Below are positions 42,584 to 51,591 of a stretch of DNA of 64,000 nt, in pieces. Source of the DNA: Mucilaginibacter sp. GTDB taxonomy: Bacteria; Bacteroidota; Bacteroidia; Sphingobacteriales; Sphingobacteriaceae. The stretch covers positions 18,565 to 82,564 of the forward strand of contig JAQBOA010000043.1 of assembly GCA_028288305.1 (NCBI GenBank). The letters run 5' to 3'. Within the stretch, counting starts at the first letter, position 1; every line of letters begins with the position of its first letter. The notes beneath the pieces are model-generated. The model saw nothing but the letters and a program-made list of their open reading frames with translations. It ran no database searches and had not been told where the DNA came from. A program made the translations under genes and the position numbers.

Positions 42584-43465
42584 CTACTCTTCTTTCAGTA
42601 TCCTCTTTAATGCAAAGCTGTTACCTTGTTTTATTTGCAGATAATAAATGCCATTTAATCCCATCACAAAGCTTTTCATAAAACGACCTCCGCTAACTTT
42701 TTCATTCCATATTAATTTGCCTTCGCTATCAATAAGCTTAACATCAGCAACAGTTTTTCCTGGCAAATTAAATGTCATTAAAGTTTTTCCGGTTGAAAAT
42801 TCAGGCACAATGTTTGGATCTTCAATTTCAAATTTTGGTCCTTCAACATGGGGCATCCTTTTTAAATCTTCATCTGAAATTTCAGAAACGTGAAATCTAA
42901 TATGAGTGCTTATCCCGTCATTATCAATATTTACAAAATCAAAATTTTGACTGTTTCTGCGATCAGACCGCATTAGTAACGAACCGCCAAAATTTCTTTC
43001 AGGCAATTCTGGTCCGTTTAACAGGTCGTCATTCCCATTAAATTTAAAATCTGACCTGGTGTTCATTTGCTTAACCCTGCCTCGTTTAACCATCATTATA
43101 TTGCCTAAACTGTCTTTTATCACTATATTTTCTGATGTTAAAGGCGAATGATCGTTATTTTCTGAGCCTCTTTTGTGAAATTCAAAATGGCTAACCCGCC
43201 CATCAACGCTATCTTTTCGTTTAAAAGTATAAGAGTGTGAGTTATCATTATCACTTAAACGGTTAATATCTTTTAAAGCAGCCTGCTTGTCCTTCGCAGA
43301 AAGCTCTTTTATATTTTTGCCGTTAATAATAGTGTCTCCATGTTGTATGGATATTTCCACATCCTTTTGATTTTGGGCCATTAGCAAAGGAGGTAAGCCA
43401 AGTATAGCAATTAAACTAAGTGCAAAAATAAATTCGAAGCTGGGTTTAATTAATGATTTTTTCAT
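42584..43465 (-). CDS. secreted protein with T9SS-like C-terminal sorting domain
   Basis: A 293-residue protein; start set at 43465 so that the signal peptide reads MKKSLIKPSFEFIFALSLIAIL and ends near LLMAQ. The mature part is charged and low in recognisable motifs. The last 70 residues (LPGKTVADVKLIDSEGKLIWNEKVSGGRFMKSF, then GIYYLQIKQG and LKRILKEE) fit a type A T9SS sorting domain, implying export to the surface. No enzyme signature is seen. It is next to the two-component system at 43593 in divergent orientation, a common place for a regulated target. Confidence 0.75.
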   Translation of the reverse strand: MKKSLIKPSFEFIFALSLIAILGLPPLLMAQNQKDVEISIQHGDTIINGKNIKELSAKDKQAALKDINRLSDNDNSHSYTFKRKDSVDGRVSHFEFHKRGSENNDHSPLTSENIVIKDSLGNIMMVKRGRVKQMNTRSDFKFNGNDDLLNGPELPERNFGGSLLMRSDRRNSQNFDFVNIDNDGISTHIRFHVSEISDEDLKRMPHVEGPKFEIEDPNIVPEFSTGKTLMTFNLPGKTVADVKLIDSEGKLIWNEKVSGGRFMKSFVMGLNGIYYLQIKQGNSFALKRILKEE

Positions 43466-43576
43466 TGAAGTAGTTTTAAAACGCAAATTTAGCATATAAC
43501 TATATCTCAATACGTTAAATGTAATTTATAAATTGTTAAAATTTGTTAAATGCAAAATTTAACAGCTTATTTAAAA

Positions 43577-43584
43577 TAATTTTG
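43577..43584 (+). promoter_or_regulatory. -7 promoter element for the two-component operon
   Basis: TAATTTTG lies 8 bp before the kinase ATG at 43593, giving a nearly leaderless transcript. No TTG is found 19-21 bp upstream. Confidence 0.4.
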
Positions 43585-43592
43585 TTTTTAGG

Positions 43593-45425
43593 ATGAAAAA
43601 GAGAAGTATTGCCCTTATTATAGGTTTGATGAGTTTTGCGTTGTTGGGTGTAATGGGTATGCAATTTTATTTTTTGCGCCAGTCTTATCAAATGCAATCC
43701 GAACTATTTGATCGTTCTGTTAACGAAGCGTTAAACAATGTATCGGCCAAGATTAGCAAACAGGACGCAAATAATTTTTTAAACATAAAAGCATTTAAGA
43801 GCCGTTTAAATCAAAATACCTTTACTGATAAACTTAATAAGGGTACTCAGGACAGAAACAATACTTTTAATCATACAATTGAAAAAAACGTAACTGCTAT
43901 TCCAAAAAAACTAACGCTCCGTCAAAAAAAGATAGCTTTATTACGTGATAGTTTACGACGGATGATAGCGCATAAAAGGATGGATGATGATATGGCCCGA
44001 TTAATGCAGGGCGGATCTATCGACCTTCAGTTACGTTATGAAGAATTTACGGATGATTTTGGAGTTGTTCATGGCAGGGTTACCCCTGTAATTGTTAGAA
44101 ATACGGAAATTGTAACACTAAAGAAACATCAAAAGCTTCATAAATATGATACTATAAGATACACATATAGTGATCCGCAATTTGGAAAACAAGTAATTTC
44201 GGTTCCGCATATTAACGCGCAATGGCAGCAGCAGCAGGATCGTAAAGAAAAGGAAAGGCGACTAAGAGAGGTGCAAAGATTACTGGAAAACGATTCATTA
44301 CAAAATTCAACCCATAGCAAATCAACGGTTATTGAAAACTTAGCTGAGGAGTATGGCAGATATGACGAACCTTTAAGGATGCGTTTAAACCCCTTATGGA
44401 TTGATACCTTGCTCAGGTTTGAATTACATAGTAAAGGAATTCATTTGCCCTTTAGTTACGAAGTAACCACAGCAAACAGCGACTCCCTGATTTTTTCGAA
44501 GGCAAATGACTTTACCGGTGAAAGACCAACTTTTACCAGTGGAACTATTTATCAGACAATAATATTTAGCAGGGATGTGATAAACGATCCCGGATTGATC
44601 CGACTTATCTTCCCTCAAAAAAATTCATTGATTTTAAAAAGGATGAATGCCACGATGGCAATTACTTTTGGGCTATTAATAGTACTTATATTTTGTTTCG
44701 GATATACTATTTTTTCTATCCTGAGACAAAAAAAGGTATCAGAAATGAAAACAGATTTTATAAACAACATGACTCATGAGTTTAAAACTCCTGTTTCAAC
44801 AATAATGATTGCCAGCGAAGCTTTAAAGGATAATGAAATTGCATTTGACAAAAGCCGCGTTACGAGGCTTGCAAGTATTATATATGAAGAAAATGAGCGT
44901 TTAGGTAGTCATATCGAACGGGTATTGAACATAGCGCGCATTGAAAAAAACGATTTTAAACTGGATAAAAAACCGCTTGACGTTAATGAAATGATAACAA
45001 TAGTTATTGATTCAATGGCGCTTAAGCTGCAAAAATGTAATGCTAAAACAACCTTACAGCTTGATGCAGAAAATGCTGTTATAAATGCGGATGAGCTACA
45101 TTTTTCAAATGTGATTTATAATTTAATTGATAACGCTATTAAATATAGTGTTGGCGATCCTGATATTACGATAAGCACATTGAACAAAAACGGGCAGATA
45201 GTGATACGGGTATCAGATAAAGGCATTGGCATGAGCCGTGATCAGCAAACAAAAATATTTGAACAGTTTTACCGTATACCTACAGGCAATCTGCATGATG
45301 TTAAAGGGTTTGGATTAGGCTTGAGCTATGTAAACACAGTAGTAAAAAGGCTTAACGGAATTATAAGCGTTAGGTCCGAAAAAGAAAAAGGTTCAGAATT
45401 TGAATTAAAATTCGAGCTTGCTTAA
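43593..45425 (+). CDS. sensor histidine kinase with large periplasmic domain
   Basis: A 610-residue kinase. Membrane helix 1 is at about 7-26, a poorly conserved sensor region fills 27-350, and helix 2 is at about 353-376. HisKA has MTHEFKTPVSTIMIASEAL with H395; the ATPase domain has N box NVIYNLIDNAIKYS, G1 SDKGIGM, F box FEQFYR and G2 GFGLGLSYV. The unknown sensor region is rich in lysine and arginine and has a coiled-coil part (QQQQDRKEKERRLREVQRLLEND region). Its regulator gene follows after a 113-bp spacer that is one large hairpin. Stimulus unknown. Confidence 0.92.
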   Translation: MKKRSIALIIGLMSFALLGVMGMQFYFLRQSYQMQSELFDRSVNEALNNVSAKISKQDANNFLNIKAFKSRLNQNTFTDKLNKGTQDRNNTFNHTIEKNVTAIPKKLTLRQKKIALLRDSLRRMIAHKRMDDDMARLMQGGSIDLQLRYEEFTDDFGVVHGRVTPVIVRNTEIVTLKKHQKLHKYDTIRYTYSDPQFGKQVISVPHINAQWQQQQDRKEKERRLREVQRLLENDSLQNSTHSKSTVIENLAEEYGRYDEPLRMRLNPLWIDTLLRFELHSKGIHLPFSYEVTTANSDSLIFSKANDFTGERPTFTSGTIYQTIIFSRDVINDPGLIRLIFPQKNSLILKRMNATMAITFGLLIVLIFCFGYTIFSILRQKKVSEMKTDFINNMTHEFKTPVSTIMIASEALKDNEIAFDKSRVTRLASIIYEENERLGSHIERVLNIARIEKNDFKLDKKPLDVNEMITIVIDSMALKLQKCNAKTTLQLDAENAVINADELHFSNVIYNLIDNAIKYSVGDPDITISTLNKNGQIVIRVSDKGIGMSRDQQTKIFEQFYRIPTGNLHDVKGFGLGLSYVNTVVKRLNGIISVRSEKEKGSEFELKFELA

Positions 45426-45527
45426 GAAAGTCCGAAAAGTCCGTAAGTCGGAAAGTCCGAAGATTTTGATTAAAAAAGCGTTATAAAAACAACTTTCGGA
45501 CTTCCGGATTTTTCGGATTTTCGGACT
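45426..45527. repeat. word-reiterated hairpin (agtccg type) inside the two-component operon
   Basis: The left arm 45426-45460 and right arm 45492-45527 are long, nearly complementary runs built from agtccgaaaagtccg and its complement. About 28 of 34 positions pair. It sits between the kinase and regulator genes, where it could lower or balance expression of the second gene. Confidence 0.6.
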
Positions 45528-45538
45528 AAAAAAACCAA

Positions 45539-46231
45539 ATGAAAAAAATACTACTCGTTGAAGATGATCCTAATTTGGGTTTACTGTTACAGGATTACCT
45601 GCAGCTAAAGGGAAAGTTCGATGTTATTTTATGTAAAGACGGCGAAGAAGGTTTGAAGGCTTTTACCAAACAAAGTTACGATTTGCTTATACTTGATGTG
45701 ATGATGCCTAAAAAGGATGGTTTTACTTTAGGCAAGGATATCAGGAAAATTAACAGCCACGTACCTATTATTTTTGCTACTGCCAAGGGGATGATAGAAG
45801 ATAAAACCCAGGCTTTTAATTTAGGCGGCGACGATTACATAACCAAACCCTTTCGCATTGAAGAATTATTGCTTCGCATAAATGCTTTGCTTAAAAGGAC
45901 CACCAATTCTGCAAAAAGTGAAGAAGAAAAGCAAACTACATTTAAAATAGGCCGTTATATTTTTGAGTACACCTCTCAGATTATTTCTATAGATAATTCA
46001 CAGCAGAAGCTATCAACAAAAGAAGCAGAACTGCTTCGTTTGCTATGCCTTAGAAAAAATGAAGTACTTACACGAGAAGAAGCCTTGCTGAACATATGGC
46101 ACGACGATAATTATTTTAATGGTCGCAGCATGGATGTTTTTTTAAGTAAGATACGCAAGTATTTAAAAGACGACCCGAATGTTGAGATTATTAATGTACA
46201 TGGGCGGGGGTACAAACTACTGATCAATTAG
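45539..46231 (+). CDS. OmpR-family response regulator
   Basis: A 230-residue regulator. The receiver has DD at 9-10, the phospho-acceptor in LLILDVMMPKKDGF, T in IFATAKG and K in YITKPFRIEE. A winged-helix DNA-binding domain follows (about 135-230) with KLSTKEAELLRLLC, TREEALLNIW and SMDVFLSKIRKYLKDDP. Pairs with the kinase upstream, separated by the agtccg hairpin. It is followed directly by a fragment of an opposing gene at 46232. Confidence 0.95.
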   Translation: MKKILLVEDDPNLGLLLQDYLQLKGKFDVILCKDGEEGLKAFTKQSYDLLILDVMMPKKDGFTLGKDIRKINSHVPIIFATAKGMIEDKTQAFNLGGDDYITKPFRIEELLLRINALLKRTTNSAKSEEEKQTTFKIGRYIFEYTSQIISIDNSQQKLSTKEAELLRLLCLRKNEVLTREEALLNIWHDDNYFNGRSMDVFLSKIRKYLKDDPNVEIINVHGRGYKLLIN

Positions 46232-46345
46232 TCATCGCTCATAACCTTCCCAACTGGAATAAAAAGTAAAGCCTAATTTTTCTGTGTAAAATTTGATCGA
46301 TTTCTCTTCGTCAAGAGATGCCAAAATTGGGATGACGGATTTTAT
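46232..46345 (-). pseudogene. N-terminal remnant of a glyoxalase/bleomycin-resistance family protein
   Basis: On the minus strand 37 codons read KSVIPILASLDEEKSIKFY, then TEKLGFTFYSSWEGYER and a stop. That is the first strand-helix of the glyoxalase/VOC fold (IPxLxSLDxEKSIxFYxEKLGF). No ATG opens it; the frame begins just after the stop of the nucleotidyltransferase gene, and the remaining 70 or so residues of a VOC protein are missing. It looks like a relic cut off when neighbouring DNA was exchanged. Confidence 0.6.
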
Positions 46346-46349
46346 TAAA

Positions 46350-46805
46350 TTAAGAGATTAGATTTTCTAAATCATTCATGTCTTTTGAACGGCCGGCTGC
46401 TTTTTTAGCACTGATCAGGTCATTAATGTATATAGTCCGTATTAATAATCCGTCCTCTTCAAAATACACTGCATTTTTATAACAATCAGCGAAGTTTAAC
46501 CCTTTGACTGTTACCATAATATCAATTGAAGATGGCGGTTTTCCGAATGTAAAAACATCCAAATCAATATTATTTAAAAAAGCATCCTCAGTCATATCAA
46601 AAACAGGCATTCCAAAATGTAAAAAAGCGGTTTTAATATTTTGATAGTTTTCGGCCGTTCTTTCCACCCATAAGTCCATATCACCAGTAGTTCTTGAATA
46701 CCCATGGAGAATAACCGAATAGCCTCCTACAAGAATATATTTTACATCATAATCATTAAAACAGTTAATAAAGTCCCTAAAATCCTCGTTAAAAATATTC
46801 CCCAT
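46350..46805 (-). CDS. nucleotidyltransferase-fold protein (MNT-like)
   Basis: A 151-residue protein with the minimal nucleotidyltransferase core: ILVGGYSVILHGYSRTTGDMDLWV holds the G-G-Y-S motif and the metal-binding D-x-D (DMD), with a further acidic residue in PPSSIDIMV. The C-terminal AKKAAGRSKDMNDLENL matches proteins that transfer nucleotides to toxins or tRNA. A 67-residue partner is encoded 2 bp upstream, the arrangement of toxin-antitoxin pairs of the MNT kind. Which member is the toxin is not known. Confidence 0.8.
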   Translation of the reverse strand: MGNIFNEDFRDFINCFNDYDVKYILVGGYSVILHGYSRTTGDMDLWVERTAENYQNIKTAFLHFGMPVFDMTEDAFLNNIDLDVFTFGKPPSSIDIMVTVKGLNFADCYKNAVYFEEDGLLIRTIYINDLISAKKAAGRSKDMNDLENLIS

Positions 46806-46807
46806 CT

Positions 46808-47011
46808 TTATTTTCGTGACCGTACTTTAAAAACAGTTTTATCCATCCTTGGTGGTTCGTTTTCCGGATAGTTATATGCAACACTATTCAAATAATTAGC
46901 TATGCGAAGGCGCTCCTGCCAGGTTAGTGTTTTATAATAAGCGGCATGATTTGAAGCCTCTTCAGCTGTCTGCAATTTAAAAGCAGTTCTATCTAACGGG
47001 TATGAACTCAT
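46808..47011 (-). CDS. small partner of the nucleotidyltransferase gene
   Basis: A 67-residue soluble basic protein: MSSYPLDRTAFKLQTAEEASNHAAYYKTLTWQERLRIANYLNSVAYNY region plus a short positively charged tail (KTVFKVRSRK). It shows WQERLRIANYL, a motif I have seen beside nucleotidyltransferase genes in this phylum, but I do not know the family name. The gap to the next gene is 2 bp, so the two are a coupled operon. It may be an antitoxin or a substrate-binding helper. Confidence 0.65.
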   Translation of the reverse strand: MSSYPLDRTAFKLQTAEEASNHAAYYKTLTWQERLRIANYLNSVAYNYPENEPPRMDKTVFKVRSRK

Positions 47012-47280
47012 GACTCAAATATACCTTAAAAAATAATTCTGATAAATAGATTCAAGAATAAAGATTCAAGACACAGGAAAAATGACAACGGCAACAGTCA
47101 AAGTAAATTATAAAATATTACACATTTAGCCTGCTGCTTTCTCTTGATTCTTACATCTTGGCTCTTGGTTATTAAATCTCAGCTCTTGATTCTCATTTGT
47201 AACAAAGTTGTTAATGCACTTATTAAGATTTGCAAATTTTAATAAATAAGTTTGTTGTTAACTGACTCATATTATTTATT
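47012..47280. repeat. spacer with degenerate word-reiterated repeat (gattcaag type)
   Basis: The left part repeats agattcaagaataaagattcaag; the right part has the complement words ttgattcttac and cttgattctc. It separates the nucleotidyltransferase pair from the M28 peptidase gene in divergent orientation. Confidence 0.45.
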
Positions 47281-48840
47281 ATGAAAATAAAACTACTTTT
47301 CTCTTGCCTGCTTATTCCAGGCATAATGGGCTCCGCATTTGCCCAGGAATCGGTTGACACAGCGATTGTAAAAAAGATTCGCGCAGAAGGCTTAAACCAC
47401 TCAAAAGTGATGGAAACGGCTTTTTATCTCACAGATGTTTCTGGTCCCCGTTTATCCGGGTCGCCGGAGCTAAAGCACGCTCAGGACTGGGCTGTAAACC
47501 AGTTACAATTATGGGGAATGGTAAATGCAAAACGTGAGCCCTGGGGTAAGTTTGGCAAAGGATGGGAAGTTCAAAAAAATTATGCAGCCATAACTGTTCC
47601 TTATTACCATGCTATTATTGCCATACCAAAAGCCTGGACACCCGGCACTAACGGCCAGATAAAAAGCGACGTGGTTTTAATAAAAATCGATACCATTACC
47701 GACCTTAATAAATATAAAGGCACTCTGCAAGGCAAAGTTGTAATTTTTGATACTAAAGCTGGTGCTGAGCGAACCTTTAAGCCAGACGCTGTCCGTTATA
47801 CGGATGAAGAATTGGATGCAATGGCAAAAGCAACCGCGCAGCCCAATGTTCCGCGGAAGGTGCTTGACCCAAATTCACCCATAATGCGTGCGCGTGCATT
47901 GCGTATGGTAATTAGCACATTTTTACGCGACGAAAATGTAGCACTTATATTAAGCCAGGCGCGTGGCACAGATGGAACAGTTTTCACGACCAATGGTGCG
48001 TCGTATACTGATACTGCTAAAGCTGTTTCGCCGGAATTGGAAACCAGCGGCGAAGATTACCAGCGTATTTTACGCCTGGTAAAAGCAGGTATAAAAGTTA
48101 CTATGGAGGCGGACCTAAAAACGCAATTTTTTACTGACGACATGATGGGTTATGATGTTGTAGCTGAGATTCCTGGTACTGATAGAAAACTGAAAGACCA
48201 GGTAGTAATGATCGGCGGCCACCTGGATTCATGGCATGGCGCGACGGGAGCAACCGATAATGCCGCCGGCAGTGCAGTAATGATGGAAGTTATGCGCATT
48301 TTAAAAGCTGTTAACTTTAAACCTCGCCGTACCATACGTATTGCTTTATGGAGTTCGGAAGAACAGGGCTTATTTGGTTCCCGTGGATATGTATTTAATC
48401 ACTTTGGGGACCCAAAAACAATGGAACTTAAACCCGAACAGGCAAAAGTTTCTGCTTACTATAATCTTGATAATGGAAGTGGCAAAATACGCGGCATATA
48501 TTTACAGGGCGATTCGGCAGCAGCACCAATTTTTAAAGCGTGGCTCGAGCCATTTAAAGACCTTGGTGCGACAACGCTTACCATCAGGAATACAGGCAGT
48601 ACAGATCACGTATCTTTCGATGCTGTTGGTATACCTGGTTTCCAGTTTATCCAGGATTTCCTGGATTATGGTACCCGTACGCACCATAGCAACCAGGACA
48701 CTTATGATAAACTAAGTGAAGATGATTTGAAACAAGCCGCAACTATTGTCGCATCCTTTGTTTACCATACCGCTCAGCGAAATGAAATGATACCACGCAA
48801 GGAATTGCCAAAAGCACCGCCAGTTGTTGCAAAAAACTAA
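47281..48840 (+). CDS. M28-family zinc peptidase
   Basis: A 519-residue secreted metallopeptidase. Signal peptide ends GSAFAQ. A PA domain-like insertion region lies about residues 95-265, followed by the M28 core: GGHLDSWHGATGATDNAAG (H314, D316 and the bridging D), WSSEEQGLFGSRGYV with catalytic E, and STDHVSFDAVGIPGFQ. It is an aminopeptidase or dipeptidase type, most likely periplasmic or outer-membrane linked. The gene stands alone. Confidence 0.92.
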   Translation: MKIKLLFSCLLIPGIMGSAFAQESVDTAIVKKIRAEGLNHSKVMETAFYLTDVSGPRLSGSPELKHAQDWAVNQLQLWGMVNAKREPWGKFGKGWEVQKNYAAITVPYYHAIIAIPKAWTPGTNGQIKSDVVLIKIDTITDLNKYKGTLQGKVVIFDTKAGAERTFKPDAVRYTDEELDAMAKATAQPNVPRKVLDPNSPIMRARALRMVISTFLRDENVALILSQARGTDGTVFTTNGASYTDTAKAVSPELETSGEDYQRILRLVKAGIKVTMEADLKTQFFTDDMMGYDVVAEIPGTDRKLKDQVVMIGGHLDSWHGATGATDNAAGSAVMMEVMRILKAVNFKPRRTIRIALWSSEEQGLFGSRGYVFNHFGDPKTMELKPEQAKVSAYYNLDNGSGKIRGIYLQGDSAAAPIFKAWLEPFKDLGATTLTIRNTGSTDHVSFDAVGIPGFQFIQDFLDYGTRTHHSNQDTYDKLSEDDLKQAATIVASFVYHTAQRNEMIPRKELPKAPPVVAKN

Positions 48841-48856
48841 CTAACCGAACGCTCTT

Positions 48857-48896
48857 AATATCGAACATTGAAACATCAAATTCGATGTTCGATATT
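48857..48896. terminator. 16-bp near-perfect bidirectional terminator
   Basis: aatatcgaacattgaa (48857-48872) and ttcgatgttcgatatt (48881-48896) pair at 15 of 16 positions with an 8-nt loop, between two converging genes. Confidence 0.7.
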
Positions 48897-48909
48897 CACA
48901 GAGCTTCAA

Positions 48910-49359
48910 TTATTGTTTTATTCTTCCATCAAAAACAAACAATTGGGTTTTGATAACCCTGATCAATTTAAAATCTTTATGGTTTGGATTTAACAGGTAA
49001 TTGACTTCCTCCTCAACTATAGAAGATGGCACCTGTAATATGGCCGTCTCATTATCTTTTATCCATTTTAATCCAATATTTTGCGATTTGGACATTTGAT
49101 CAAAATCTGCCCAGTTGGCAGGTAAATCTTTTAAGTGAATGGTTTTTGTTTTAATATAATCAGGACACTCAATCGTCATGATGTTAAAAATCCGACTTAA
49201 ACCCATTTTATCACGATGGACAACATTTTCAAGACAAGCCAACGAGCGTGAAGATGCCGTATAAATCATTTTAACCTCATTTGGGTTCCATCGCGCTGCC
49301 CGGCCTGATGCAATTAATTTACCGGCATATTTGGCAAGTACTATCCTGTACACTAACAT
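48910..49359 (-). CDS. RES-domain toxin
   Basis: A 149-residue protein of the RES family, named for conserved Arg, Glu and Ser: R in GRAARWNP, E in ASSRSLACLE, S in VPSSIVEEE, followed by NYLLNPNHKDF. RES toxins degrade NAD+. The partner with an Xre/MbcA/ParS domain lies 2 bp upstream and would neutralise it. The three hallmark residues are visible, so an active toxin is expected. Confidence 0.9.
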   Translation of the reverse strand: MLVYRIVLAKYAGKLIASGRAARWNPNEVKMIYTASSRSLACLENVVHRDKMGLSRIFNIMTIECPDYIKTKTIHLKDLPANWADFDQMSKSQNIGLKWIKDNETAILQVPSSIVEEEVNYLLNPNHKDFKLIRVIKTQLFVFDGRIKQ

Positions 49360-49361
49360 AA

Positions 49362-49892
49362 TCAGGCCAGATCACCGAATTCAATGCGTATAAGCTCTTC
49401 TTCAATAAGCTGTATGCCGGTAATAGTATCCATTAAATCAAAAGGCAATTGATTGCCAAGGCCATATGCAGGTGTACCAAGCCACTGATGAAAATTTTTT
49501 GCAGAACCAAATATTTCAACACCTTTATCAAATAAAGCGAATGATTTAAGGAGCTTTTCACTTAAAGCTGCATCTAAAGTTAAATCTTTGGTAACGTGGT
49601 TTTGTATGGTTTTAACTGTTGTTTTAAACGTTTCCTGGAACTCATCCTGTGTAAAACCCGAAAACGAAAGAAAATCCAACGCAGCCTTAGCGTTAAGACC
49701 CTTTTTTGAATTGTTCAGTAAACTGATATCATCAGTATAAAAAGGCTGATAATTGTAAATGATCTCCGGTTCAGATAAATAAAGGATTTCAGATTCATGT
49801 GTAGGATAAGTAACATGCTTTTTAGATGCCTTGTCTTTTACTTCATCTGGATTTTTCACTTTTGGGATAACCTTATACTTTTTGACAGCCAT
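49362..49892 (-). CDS. Xre/MbcA/ParS-type antitoxin of the RES pair
   Basis: A 176-residue protein. The N-terminal 50 residues are basic and extended, the central part (about 70-120, ALDFLSFSGFTQDEFQETF and VKTIQNHV) is helix-turn-helix-like, and the end is the DUF2384 toxin-binding domain: AALSEKLLKSFALFDKGVEIFG then FHQWLGTPAYGLGNQLPFDL. Antitoxins of this kind bind RES proteins and their own promoter. It is the first gene of the pair, as usual. Confidence 0.9.
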   Translation of the reverse strand: MAVKKYKVIPKVKNPDEVKDKASKKHVTYPTHESEILYLSEPEIIYNYQPFYTDDISLLNNSKKGLNAKAALDFLSFSGFTQDEFQETFKTTVKTIQNHVTKDLTLDAALSEKLLKSFALFDKGVEIFGSAKNFHQWLGTPAYGLGNQLPFDLMDTITGIQLIEEELIRIEFGDLA

Positions 49893-49958
49893 TGTTTGGA
49901 TTTCTAATTATAAACAAATATAGAAATTTTTCTACTAATTAAATAAATTTTTCCACTT

Positions 49959-51362
49959 TTATTTTAGCATTACTTTTTGATGCTGATAAGGTATCTCAAC
50001 ATCTTTAAAACCTTTATCTATTATTTTTTCCTTAAAATGCTGCTGTACTTCATATTCACCGTGAACAAGAAATATCTTTTTTACTTTTTGCGGGTCCTGG
50101 CACGAAATAAAATGCAATAGATCATTATAATCACCGTGGGCGCTCATTGATTTAATAGACCGCACTTCGGCCATCACATTATACATTTCCCCATATATCA
50201 TCACTTCCTTGTCACCTCTTAATAAATGCCCGCCTAGTGAATTAGGTTCACTATAACCAACCATTAAAATAGTACACTTTACATTGCCGATATTATTTTT
50301 GATATGATGCTTAACTCGTCCTGCTTCTGCCATTCCCGAAGCAGAAATTATTACACATGGTGTCGGATCGTCATTTAAGGCTTTTGATTCTTCTGTTGAT
50401 TCAATAAACGTAAGTCCTTTAAAACCGAAAGGGTTGGGATCTGTTTTTAAAATATCAGTAACCGCCTTGTTATAAACTTCCGGATGATCCATCACCACAC
50501 GGGTGGCTTTTTCCGAAAGCGGACTGTCTACATAATAACGCAAATCGGGCAATACGCCTTTTAACTCCAACGCATTTAAAGCATATAATAATTCCTGGGT
50601 ACGGCCTACGCTAAAGGCAGGTATAATAAGCTTACCCTTCTTAGTTTCACAGGTTTGCCTGATAATTTCGAGAAGCGCATCCTCAACATTACCGGCATCC
50701 TTATGAAGCGAATCACCATAAGTTGATTCTAATAAAATATAGTCAGCTTGCGGAAATGTCTGCGGCTTTTTTAACAGCATATCGTCATAACGACCCACAT
50801 CACCGCTGAAAGTTATTTGTGTTTGTTTATTATTTTCAGTTATTGATAAATGAATAGCAGCACTGCCTATTAAATGACCGGCATCAGTGAAACGAAGTTT
50901 TACCGACGGGCTTATTTCGTATTCTTCATGATAATCAACAATTTTAAATAAACGAAGCGATTCTATTGCCTGCACTTCAGTATATAAAGCATTAAGTAAT
51001 GGCAAGCCCTTTTTTGCCCGGTGTTTATTACTATATTCAATATCCTGCATTTGTATTTTTGCCGAATCCATTAGCAGTATCCTGGCAAGGTCCATAGTAG
51101 GTGCTGTACTAAATATTGACCCCCTAAAGCCCTGGGCCACCAGGCGGGGTATTAACCCGCAATGATCAATATGCGCATGCGACAATATCAGGTAGTCTAC
51201 ATTTGCGGGATTAAATCCAAAATGCTCATTCAAATCTTCGGTGTGTTCACCCATTCCCTGGAACATTCCGCAATCCAGTAAAATACGGGTATCATCATTT
51301 AATACAATAAGATGCTTGCTGCCGGTAACGGTACGTGCAGCGCCATGGAAAGTTATAGTCAT
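49959..51362 (-). CDS. MBL-fold beta-CASP RNA-processing-type hydrolase
   Basis: A 467-residue enzyme with the metallo-beta-lactamase motif SHAHIDH (H62, H64, D66, H67), HLIGSAAIHL and a beta-CASP domain (IPAFSVGRTQELLYAL). Motif C is at ISASGMAEAGRVKHHIKN, and the RMMBL end carries SMSAHGDYNDLL and VHGE. This is the RNA-specificity group (related to CPSF73 and to bacterial exonucleases). It probably acts in the cytoplasm as an RNA nuclease; the substrate is unknown. Confidence 0.9.
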   Translation of the reverse strand: MTITFHGAARTVTGSKHLIVLNDDTRILLDCGMFQGMGEHTEDLNEHFGFNPANVDYLILSHAHIDHCGLIPRLVAQGFRGSIFSTAPTMDLARILLMDSAKIQMQDIEYSNKHRAKKGLPLLNALYTEVQAIESLRLFKIVDYHEEYEISPSVKLRFTDAGHLIGSAAIHLSITENNKQTQITFSGDVGRYDDMLLKKPQTFPQADYILLESTYGDSLHKDAGNVEDALLEIIRQTCETKKGKLIIPAFSVGRTQELLYALNALELKGVLPDLRYYVDSPLSEKATRVVMDHPEVYNKAVTDILKTDPNPFGFKGLTFIESTEESKALNDDPTPCVIISASGMAEAGRVKHHIKNNIGNVKCTILMVGYSEPNSLGGHLLRGDKEVMIYGEMYNVMAEVRSIKSMSAHGDYNDLLHFISCQDPQKVKKIFLVHGEYEVQQHFKEKIIDKGFKDVEIPYQHQKVMLK

Positions 51363-51591
51363 TAAAATTAAGCTGTATTTAAGTAACGAATATTATATTT
51401 AAAAGTTTAAAAAAATAAAACTAAAAATTTAGTTGTTAATTTGATTTATAGTTAATAACTTAGATTAATCAATTTGGATTAGCGTTTAAATTGAATTAGG
51501 AGGAATGATGATCTGATGAATTATTATGTACATTCCTAACTTCACATACTTATTTTAAACATAGTCTTCTTTTTACCAAAAATGACATACC

